Positions 1 to 5,649 of a stretch of DNA of 5,649 bases are shown piece by piece. The translations under genes were made by a program, and so were the position numbers. Origin of the DNA: an uncultured bacterium (GTDB lineage Bacteria > Cyanobacteriota > Vampirovibrionia > Gastranaerophilales > Gastranaerophilaceae); contig CAPYQR010000108.1 in the NCBI GenBank assembly GCA_948742005.1, positions 1 to 5,649 of the forward strand, read 5' to 3'. The notes under the pieces are model-generated. The model did not search any database. It was given only the letters and a program-made list of their open reading frames with translations, and had not been told where the DNA came from. Within the stretch, counting starts at the first letter, position 1; every line of letters begins with the position of its first letter.

Positions 1-1674
1 GTGTGTGTTGGTTTAATGCTTGTTTTGATGATTTTTACGATGGTCAGCGTGAATGTTAACAAAGGTTCGTCAAAATCTGCAGACGGTAATGAAATTCAGA
101 CAAAACAATTAAAAGAAGCGCAAAAAGTAATTAAAAACGACCCTGTTACATTGTTCACTACGGATAATTCGGGAAAAGCACTGGAAGTTCAGGCATTATT
201 AGCACGTGAACAAATTACCGCAACAAAAGTTGATAACGGTTCTAAAGTCAGTATTGTTTTAAAAGAATATACAAAAGACCAAAGAGACAGAGCGCTTTTG
301 ACAATTGTTAAAAGCGGATTATTGGATGAACATACGGGATTGGAAATTTTTGACAAGGGTGATTTTACTGCAACAAAAGATGATAAAAAAATCAAACTCG
401 TCCGTGCAATGAATGGCGAGCTTGCAAGATTAATCCGCAAAATTCCCCCGATTGAAAACGCACAGGTATTTATTTCAATTCCTGAACAAACAATGTTTAC
501 TCAATATCAAAAACCTATAACTGCAACCGTTCAAATAACAATGCCCTCGGGCGAGCGGTTAGATAATATGAAAGTTAAAGCGATTTCTAATCTTTTATTG
601 GGCGCGGTTCAAGGGCTTGAATCTGATAATATTTCAATAACCGATACAAACGGAACGGTTTATAATTCAATAATCGGAGCATCTGATGATGCGATTGCAA
701 AGATTGAAGAAAACGATAAATACATGCAATCAAAAGTCAACTCCCAGCTTGATAAATTAATCGGCAAAGGAAACTATATTGCTACTGTTTCAACATTTTT
801 AACCCAATCACCGATTGAAAAATCAAGTATAACTTATGACCCTGAGAAAAAGACATCTGTTAATGAACAGCAATTCAAAGAAAATTTAGGAGATAATCAT
901 AACGATTCAACATCTACCGGCATGAATCCTGTGAGTGTTTATGTCCCTCAGGGTGTTAAGGGTGCTGTTCAATCCGGCTCTTCTTCGCAGGACAGACAAT
1001 ATTCAAGAACCGCAACCGAAACGCAATATGGAGTTTCTAAAACGCAGGTTAATGAGTTCCATTCGGCAGGTATTATAGAAAAAATTTCAATTGCTGTTTC
1101 AATTGAAGAAAATGCCATCCCGTCAAATATGAGTTTATATGAATTAAAAACTTTAATTGCAAATGCTGCAAGTCCAAAGGTTAACATTGAAGATGTTTCG
1201 ATTGCTTTTGTAGAATCAAATGCTCTTGTGCTTGCTCCTGATTCAGAACCCGCGCTTCCAAAGCCCGAAGAATCAGGAAATCCCTGGTGGGTTGTCGGGT
1301 TGATGTTGTTTGTTGGGCTGATAGTTGGAATCGGTCATATTGGTAAAAAAGTTAAAGATGAATCAAAAAAACAAGAAGAAGAACTTGAATATTTAAGACA
1401 AATCGCGCAAAATCAGGAAAAACAATTGCAAGATGTTACAGTACAGGCAAATAATTTAATCGCGCAGCAAGAACAAATGACTCAAAACTTTTTAGAACAA
1501 AAAAACCAGTACGCGCTCGCCCTTGAACAGGCAAAAACAGCAGCACAAGCTGCTCCAAGGACTTCGGGCAGGGGAAATTTATCCGAAGCGATAAGTGAGC
1601 TTGAATCTGATTTTAATTCGATGGATGAAAATGAAGCTGTTGAAAAAATTAAAAACTGGATTGAAAACGCGTAA
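1..1674 (+). CDS. fliF: Flagellar MS-ring protein FliF (5' end probably truncated by window edge)
   Basis: FliF forms the inner-membrane MS ring that houses the export gate and carries the switch complex. Seen here (557 codons): TM1 at residues 2-16; a ring-building region at about 45-110; a second with the FliF hallmark RAMNGELARLIRKI (135-148), then AQVFISIPEQ (154-163) and ATVQITMPSGERL (175-187); a third ring/collar region at about 229-410 with a Ser/Gln/Asn-rich insertion (about 276-343) and QYGVSKTQ (342-349); TM2 at about 428-448; a charged, heptad-like coiled coil (about 449-515); and a C-terminus ending EAVEKIKNWIENA, resembling the FliG-binding tail of FliF. The length and presence of TM2 favour FliF over the shorter injectisome ring protein SctJ. 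The frame is open from base 1, and the GTG there sits directly at TM1 without the usual short cytoplasmic lead, so the true start is probably upstream. TAA stop at 1672-1674. Confidence 0.92.
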   Translation: MCVGLMLVLMIFTMVSVNVNKGSSKSADGNEIQTKQLKEAQKVIKNDPVTLFTTDNSGKALEVQALLAREQITATKVDNGSKVSIVLKEYTKDQRDRALLTIVKSGLLDEHTGLEIFDKGDFTATKDDKKIKLVRAMNGELARLIRKIPPIENAQVFISIPEQTMFTQYQKPITATVQITMPSGERLDNMKVKAISNLLLGAVQGLESDNISITDTNGTVYNSIIGASDDAIAKIEENDKYMQSKVNSQLDKLIGKGNYIATVSTFLTQSPIEKSSITYDPEKKTSVNEQQFKENLGDNHNDSTSTGMNPVSVYVPQGVKGAVQSGSSSQDRQYSRTATETQYGVSKTQVNEFHSAGIIEKISIAVSIEENAIPSNMSLYELKTLIANAASPKVNIEDVSIAFVESNALVLAPDSEPALPKPEESGNPWWVVGLMLFVGLIVGIGHIGKKVKDESKKQEEELEYLRQIAQNQEKQLQDVTVQANNLIAQQEQMTQNFLEQKNQYALALEQAKTAAQAAPRTSGRGNLSEAISELESDFNSMDENEAVEKIKNWIENA

Positions 1675-1713
1675 TTGATTATAATATTGACAGGGATAAT
1701 ATAAAAATTAAAA
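1675..1713 (+). other. Short intergenic spacer, no convincing promoter or strong RBS
   Basis: This 39-nt AT-rich gap between fliF and the next gene is the longest non-coding stretch between genes in the window. It contains TTGACA (1687-1692), but no -10 element at a usable distance. It also contains AGGGA (1692-1696), which lies 17 nt before the ATG and is too far for a normal Shine-Dalgarno. No hairpin followed by a T-run is visible, so read-through from fliF is the simplest reading. Confidence 0.55.
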
Positions 1714-2664
1714 ATGGCAACTGATATTCAAACTTTTAACTGTGCTGAATTTTCTCAAGACCTTGCCCAGCAGGCAAGTCAAGTCATTCCTGCCGATATT
1801 TCAGAACCCGATAAGCAATTTGTTGTTGATATCATCCTGCGTTTTTGTCAGATGGCAGGCGATGCGTTAATTAACGAGAAAGATACGAAATTAAACGCGC
1901 AGGAAGCAAGTTTAGTAACGCAATTTATCGGAGAGTGGATTTTTCATAAATCAATCGATATTATAAGAGCAAATATTGAACCGCAATATCGCGAGGGGAT
2001 TTTGCAAAAAATTGCTTTTACGGTTTTTGATATTGCAAAAAAAGCAATCGAAAACAATATCCCCCAGGAACAATTAATCACCCTTGTTGAAGCGCAGGTT
2101 AAAAAATGTTTTGAAAAAACAATGAAAGATTTAAAAGACAGAGGAATTATTAACGATTCTGTTGAAAAAGATGCGCTTTCGCAATCTAACATTGATACTA
2201 TGGCAATTGCTCAGGTAGAAGAAGAAACCGCACACGATATCAGCTGTATGAGTGATAAAAAGCTTATAAAACTTGCTTCTTTTGCGGTTTTGATTAAAAA
2301 TTTCCCGACCGATAAATTAAAAAACGTTTTACAAAAATTCGACAAACCAGAACGCGATGTTTTGATTAAATATTTAAAAATGACTGATTTAGAAGAAAAA
2401 CTGGATTTGAGGGCTACAATGCAATGTTTTGAGGAAATTAAAAATACTTTGCCTGAAGTTGTTGTGATAAGTTATGATAAAGCTTATTCAAAAATGTGTA
2501 AAATTATTAAAAATTCGCAAAACACGGCAATTTTAGATATGATTAAAAATGAAAGACCAAATATCAAAGAATTTGTACTTTCGTGTTATCAAAAAAGAAG
2601 AAAAAAAATCCCTGCCTACATCGCAGATACAATTTCTAAATACATAGAAGAAAACGTTTCATGA
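1714..2664 (+). CDS. Divergent FliG-like protein in the switch-gene position (FliG or SctK-like)
   Basis: Complete 316-residue, soluble, mostly helical protein with no signal peptide or TM segment. Its place between fliF and fliH is where flagellar operons carry fliG and injectisome operons often carry sctK. Residues 183-246 (for example AVLIKNFPTDKLKNVLQKFD at 191-210) show the amphipathic helical-repeat pattern of a FliG N/M-type module (hydrophobic helix, K/E-rich turn, second helix). About 255-290 also resembles a FliG helical segment. Residues 1-170 (with FVVDIILRFCQMAGDAL at 36-52 and FIGEWIFHKSIDIIRANIEP at 71-90) match nothing I recognise. I cannot find the FliG EHPQ motif or the charged FliG_C torque helix; the protein ends in a basic QKRRKKIP stretch (293-300) and a short helix. 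The ATG at 1714 lacks a good RBS, but no better start is evident. The gene overlaps fliH by 4 nt. The FliG relationship rests mainly on position and weak pattern similarity; the reading frame itself is secure. Confidence 0.6.
   Translation: MATDIQTFNCAEFSQDLAQQASQVIPADISEPDKQFVVDIILRFCQMAGDALINEKDTKLNAQEASLVTQFIGEWIFHKSIDIIRANIEPQYREGILQKIAFTVFDIAKKAIENNIPQEQLITLVEAQVKKCFEKTMKDLKDRGIINDSVEKDALSQSNIDTMAIAQVEEETAHDISCMSDKKLIKLASFAVLIKNFPTDKLKNVLQKFDKPERDVLIKYLKMTDLEEKLDLRATMQCFEEIKNTLPEVVVISYDKAYSKMCKIIKNSQNTAILDMIKNERPNIKEFVLSCYQKRRKKIPAYIADTISKYIEENVS
2661..2664 (+). promoter_or_regulatory. ATGA stop-start overlap (translational coupling)
   Basis: The fliH start codon ATG overlaps the TGA of the FliG-position gene. 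With no strong RBS upstream, fliH translation probably depends on ribosomes terminating on the preceding gene, which would tie the amounts of the two proteins together. Confidence 0.7.
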
Positions 2665-3476
2665 TAATAAGGAAATCAAACGCCAAATCTAAAAAATCTT
2701 CATCAACATCTTCTCAAAATCCAAAATCTCAAAAAAGTAAAAATGTGATTAAAAAAGAAGATGTTATTTTAGATTCTAAAAATATCCAAAACACAAATTC
2801 AAAAAAAGAATCCCTTGAGCCTGCGGCTAAACCGACATCTGCGATTACAAAAGAAGAAACATTTGAAAAAATCGATATTTCATCGATCGAATTTAAAGAA
2901 CGGGTTGAGCGCAGGCGCGGCGACAGGCGCAGGGGCTACAGAAGAATTGATGAACGTTCTTTAGTTTCGCGCGCACAGCAAGAAGCGCACACAATTAAAG
3001 AACTCGCGGCGCGTGAGGGTTATAAAAACGGAATTGAAAAGGCGCATGGGGAGATTGGGGAAATTAAATCTTCTTTAGTTGAATTTTTGTCAATGAAAGA
3101 TACAATGTATGAGGAATTTTATCCTCATATTCTGGAAATTTCTCTTGAAATTGCCAAAAAAATCATTAAAAAAGAAACGGAAATTTCAAATGATGTTTTA
3201 AAAAACGTTATAATGTCTGCGTTGGATGAAATGAACGGTGAGGTTCAAAAAATTACAATAAAAGTTAACCCTGATGATGTTGAATTTGCCAGCGCTTCTT
3301 TGCCTGAAATAATTGAAGCAAAGGGTGATGGTGTTAAATTTTCGATTGCGGGAGATGAAACGATTGAAAAGGGAAGCTGCCTGTTGAGTGCAAATAACGG
3401 CGTAATTGATGCTAATTTTAAAACGCAGTTGCTGATTTTGCAAAATGCCTTTGGAATTTATAAAGGAGGCATTTAA
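2661..3476 (+). CDS. fliH: Flagellar/T3S ATPase regulator FliH (SctL family)
   Basis: FliH/SctL is a cytoplasmic dimer that binds the export ATPase FliI/SctN and links it to the C-ring and export gate. Seen in this 271-residue protein: a Lys/Ser/Asn-rich, probably disordered N-terminus (1-65); an unusual Arg-rich segment RVERRRGDRRRGYRRIDER (81-99); a helical stalk with AREGYKNGIEKA (117-128), giving the Gly-x3-Gly-x3-Ala spacing typical of FliH; and a C-terminal domain with EISLEIAKKIIKKE (159-172), ITIKVNPDDVEF (198-209) and EKGSCLLSANNGVIDANFKT (236-255), which closely follows the FliH/SctL/V-ATPase-E-like C-terminal pattern. The length is within the family's range. It starts at the ATGA overlap with the upstream gene (2661-2664), with only a weak purine-rich stretch before it, so translation is probably coupled. 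It ends in TAATG with the next gene. The FliI partner is not in this window. Confidence 0.85.
   Translation: MIIRKSNAKSKKSSSTSSQNPKSQKSKNVIKKEDVILDSKNIQNTNSKKESLEPAAKPTSAITKEETFEKIDISSIEFKERVERRRGDRRRGYRRIDERSLVSRAQQEAHTIKELAAREGYKNGIEKAHGEIGEIKSSLVEFLSMKDTMYEEFYPHILEISLEIAKKIIKKETEISNDVLKNVIMSALDEMNGEVQKITIKVNPDDVEFASASLPEIIEAKGDGVKFSIAGDETIEKGSCLLSANNGVIDANFKTQLLILQNAFGIYKGGI
3462..3469 (+). promoter_or_regulatory. Strong Shine-Dalgarno AAAGGAGG for the flhA/sctV gene
   Basis: AAAGGAGG lies 6 nt before the ATG at 3476, inside the last codons of fliH. It is the best RBS in the window and fixes the start of the export-gate gene. The gene also overlaps the fliH stop by one base (TAATG), so it combines coupling with an independent strong initiation site. 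Confidence 0.85.
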
Positions 3477-5551
3477 TGACGCCAAAAACCAATATCCTTT
3501 CAGAAATGGCGCTTGCTGTATTTGTCATTTTGTTAATCGGGATTTTGTTATTTGAAGTTCCAACATGGATGATAAATATGTCAATCGGGTTTAATATCAC
3601 GCTTGGAATCGTGCTTTTGATGATTTCATTGTATGTAAATAAACCCCTTGAACTTGCGGCTTTCCCGTCAATTTTACTTATCGGAACGGTTTTCAGGCTT
3701 GTTTTGTCAATCGCCTCCACCCGTTTAATTCTTGCTAAAGGGGATGCAGGGCAGGTAGTAACGGCTTTTGGGGATTTTGTTTCAGGCGGTAATATGATTG
3801 TCGGGGTTGTAATCTTTTTGATTATTACCGTTGTTCAATTTATGGTAATTACAAAAGGTGCAGAGCGTATTGCTGAAGTTTCTGCACGTTTTGCATTGGA
3901 TGCAATGCCCGGAAAACAAATGACAATTGATGCTGATTTTAATGCTGGGCTGATATCTCCTGAAGAAGCGGTTAAAAGGCGTGAGGATTTGCAAAGAGAA
4001 TCAAGTTTATATGGTTCAATGGATGGTGCGATGAAATTCGTCAAAGGTGATACGATAGCAGGTATCATCATTACTTTAATCAACATCGTAGGCGGTTTAA
4101 TTATCGGCATTTTAATAAATGGGATGGGACCTGAAGATGCAATCGGGAAATATACAACCTTAACAATCGGGGATGGTCTTTGCTCGCAAGTTCCATCACT
4201 TTTAATGTCAATTTCATCAGGTGTTGTTATGTCGCGTGCGACAGGGTCAGGCGTAGCTTTGGGTTCAGATTTGGCATTGCAGATTTTATCAAAACCAACA
4301 AGTTTATTTTTAGCGGCGGGATTTTTGATTTTAACGGCGTTAACTTCTCCTATGACAGGTTTGCCCTGGTATCCTTTTGTTATTTTTGCGATTGTTTTGA
4401 TTTTGGGCGGGTTATCCGTTCTTGTTAATCAAGACGTTCAACAGCAGCTGGGGCAATTGGATGCGGTTAAGCAAAACATGCAGGATTTGGTTAATCCGAA
4501 TAAAATGTATGAGCGCTTAGGGGTTGATGTTTTATCGCTTCAAGTCGGGGCGGGTCTTTTAATTATCGCTGACCCTGAGCAAGACGGGCAATTGCTTGCA
4601 AAAATTGCTGCTCTTCGCCAGAGGGTAACAGATGACCTTGGTTATATCATTCCCAATATTCGTATTATGGATTCATCTGCTATCGGGGATAATGAATATT
4701 TGATTTCGATTCGCGGGAATCCTGTTGCAACAGGGTCTGTGTATCCCGGTAAATTAATGGTTATTGCTGATCAGTGGGAGGCTTTGGGCAAGGAATTGCC
4801 TGAAAATGCCATTGTTTCAACAGAACCAACTTATCAATCGCAGGCTTATTGGCTCAATCCGCAGCATATAGGAAAAGACAGCAATATTCAAGCGGTTGAT
4901 GCGGTTGATGTAATTGTTACACACTTGCAGGAGTGTGTGAGAAAATATGTTGATGAAGTAATGACAAAAACGGATGTCTTGAAGCTTATGGAACTTGTAA
5001 AATCGCAAGACCCGACTTTGGTTAACGACCTTGTTCCAACGATTATATCGACTTCAGATTTAAGAAAAATATTTGTTAATTTAATCCGTGAAAAAGTTTC
5101 AATAAAAGACGTAATTTTCATTTTCGAGCGTCTTTGTGATTATGCTCGTTTTTCAAAAGAACCTGATATTTTATCGGAACGTTTAAGAGCAGCTTTAGGG
5201 CGGCAAATTTGTTTATCAAATGCAAATAAAGAAAAAATATTATACGCACTGACACTATCGCAAGAATGGGAAAAAACACTTGATGACAGCTGCCAGAGAA
5301 CGGAACTCGGGACAATGTTTTTATTAAACCCCATGCAGGTTCAGGAACTCATTGAATCCACCGCAAACACTTTAATGCGCGCACAGGGAGCGGTTGGAAT
5401 CCAGCCTGTAATCCTTTGTTCCCCAAGAATCCGCCTGCCATTATATCAAATGCTTGAACGTCATATTCCAACGATTGTTGTAATATCGTATTCTGAATTA
5501 ATAACTGATATCAGGGTTGAAGCGATTGACACCATTGGAGAGGAATATTAA
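3476..5551 (+). CDS. flhA: Type III export-gate protein FlhA/SctV (FHIPEP family)
   Basis: FlhA/SctV is the inner-membrane nonameric export gate; its cytosolic ring receives chaperone-substrate complexes and couples proton flow to export. The 691-residue length is normal. Seen: about eight TM segments between residues 11 and 317; FHIPEP-family signature FRLVLSIASTRLIL (73-86); cytoplasmic loop with ITKGAERIAEV (125-135), LDAMPGKQMTIDADFNAGLI (141-160), YGSMDGAMKFVKGD (179-192) and LTIGDGLCSQVP (229-240); a flexible linker (about 318-345); and the cytosolic ring domain from about 346, including LGYIIPNIRI (388-397), VDVIVTHLQECVRKYVDE (477-494), PVILCSPRIR (644-653) and VVISYSEL (668-675). The Asp of the KGD motif (192), implicated in FlhA function, is present. 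The membrane-loop motifs look more like injectisome SctV, while the C-terminal half looks more like flagellar FlhA. The start is fixed by the strong RBS. The symbol denotes the family; sctV is the alternative. Confidence 0.93.
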   Translation: MTPKTNILSEMALAVFVILLIGILLFEVPTWMINMSIGFNITLGIVLLMISLYVNKPLELAAFPSILLIGTVFRLVLSIASTRLILAKGDAGQVVTAFGDFVSGGNMIVGVVIFLIITVVQFMVITKGAERIAEVSARFALDAMPGKQMTIDADFNAGLISPEEAVKRREDLQRESSLYGSMDGAMKFVKGDTIAGIIITLINIVGGLIIGILINGMGPEDAIGKYTTLTIGDGLCSQVPSLLMSISSGVVMSRATGSGVALGSDLALQILSKPTSLFLAAGFLILTALTSPMTGLPWYPFVIFAIVLILGGLSVLVNQDVQQQLGQLDAVKQNMQDLVNPNKMYERLGVDVLSLQVGAGLLIIADPEQDGQLLAKIAALRQRVTDDLGYIIPNIRIMDSSAIGDNEYLISIRGNPVATGSVYPGKLMVIADQWEALGKELPENAIVSTEPTYQSQAYWLNPQHIGKDSNIQAVDAVDVIVTHLQECVRKYVDEVMTKTDVLKLMELVKSQDPTLVNDLVPTIISTSDLRKIFVNLIREKVSIKDVIFIFERLCDYARFSKEPDILSERLRAALGRQICLSNANKEKILYALTLSQEWEKTLDDSCQRTELGTMFLLNPMQVQELIESTANTLMRAQGAVGIQPVILCSPRIRLPLYQMLERHIPTIVVISYSELITDIRVEAIDTIGEEY
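5537..5543 (+). promoter_or_regulatory. Probable RBS (GGAGAGG) for the downstream partial ORF
   Basis: GGAGAGG sits in the last codons of flhA, 12 nt before the GTG at 5556. The spacing is long but tolerable. It is the main support for calling the downstream frame a gene that begins with GTG. Confidence 0.5.
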
Positions 5552-5555
5552 AAAA

Positions 5556-5649
5556 GTGAATAGTGAAATATTAAAAAATAAGAAAGTAATTTTATTATTT
5601 ATTTTAATATCATTAATAATATTTCCTTTCTTATTAATAAAACCTGAGG
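5556..5649 (+). CDS. Partial ORF with N-terminal membrane anchor, function unknown (3' end cut by window)
   Basis: The frame opens with GTG 4 nt after the flhA stop and stays open to the window end (31 codons). The visible peptide has a short Lys-containing lead (MNSEILKNKK) followed by a strongly hydrophobic Ile/Leu/Phe segment (VILLFILISLIIFPFLLI) and then KPE. This is the positive-inside layout of a signal anchor or uncleaved signal sequence; no lipobox Cys or clear signal-peptidase site is visible. The tight spacing and the GGAGAGG in the flhA tail suggest it belongs to the same operon. Too little is present to assign a family. It could be a secretion-system accessory membrane protein or an unrelated downstream gene. 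Confidence 0.5.
   Translation, partial: MNSEILKNKKVILLFILISLIIFPFLLIKPE

Noticed and set aside
1..3. GTG at the first base as the true fliF start
   Set aside because: It coincides exactly with the window edge and lies at the beginning of TM1, with no cytoplasmic lead and no visible RBS. A start upstream of the window is more likely.
1687..1705. TTGACA followed by GATAAT/TATAAA, resembling a sigma-70 promoter before the FliG-position gene
   Set aside because: The candidate -10 boxes lie only 2-7 nt after TTGACA instead of about 17, so they cannot form a normal promoter. In AT-rich DNA such hexamers arise by chance.
3198..4110. Several minus-strand ORFs of 70-100 codons opposite fliH and flhA
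   Set aside because: They are antisense shadows of conserved genes, with low-complexity or shadow-type composition and no recognisable domain.
4180..4428. 82-codon plus-strand ORF inside flhA in another frame
   Set aside because: It lies wholly within the well-conserved flhA coding region, has a Phe/Cys-rich composition typical of a frame-shifted membrane-protein shadow, and has no support of its own.
5580..5632. Inverted repeat AAGAAAG / CTTTCTT in AT-rich DNA after flhA, possible terminator or operator
   Set aside because: The arms are 7 nt, all weakly paired and separated by about 39 nt. The AT richness is explained by Ile/Leu/Phe codons of the membrane segment in the partial ORF.

Overview
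The window is a compact, AT-rich block of five co-directional plus-strand genes from a bacterium. It encodes the inner-membrane and cytoplasmic core of a flagellar-type / type III secretion (T3S) machine. In order they are: an MS-ring protein FliF (5' end probably cut by the window edge), a divergent protein in the FliG position, the ATPase-regulator FliH, a complete export-gate protein of the FlhA/SctV family, and the first 31 codons of a small membrane-anchored ORF that runs off the right edge. Almost every base is coding. The only gap of note is 39 nt between fliF and the FliG-position gene. Two of the other junctions overlap (ATGA and TAATG), and the last has 4 nt. This looks like one operon whose promoter and terminator both lie outside the window.

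How the parts would work together (family knowledge): FliF builds the membrane ring. The FliG-position protein should dock on the FliF C-terminus. FliH would tether the export ATPase to the cytoplasmic ring and gate. The FlhA/SctV nonamer forms the gate through which substrates leave. The ATPase (FliI/SctN), the stalk (FliJ/SctO), and the FliP/Q/R and FlhB gate proteins are not encoded here.

The interesting point is that the set is mosaic. FliF is plainly the long flagellar type: three ring-building domains, a second TM segment and a FliG-binding-like C-terminus. The membrane half of the FlhA-family protein instead carries motifs I associate with injectisome SctV (YGSMDGAMKFVKGD, where flagellar FlhA normally reads YGAMDGASKFVRGD), while its cytosolic half reads more like FlhA. 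The FliG-position protein has an unfamiliar helical N-terminal half, and I cannot find the charged torque helix of FliG in it. FlhA follows fliH directly, where flagellar operons normally have fliI and fliJ. Together this raises the possibility of a divergent flagellum or a flagellum-derived secretion system without a normal rotary switch. That is inference; the sequence alone does not prove it.

Taxonomy: low GC, heavy AAA/ATT/GAA codon use and a diderm-compatible flagellar core. A lineage such as the non-photosynthetic relatives of Cyanobacteria (Vampirovibrionia/Melainabacteria) would fit, but this is a low-confidence guess.
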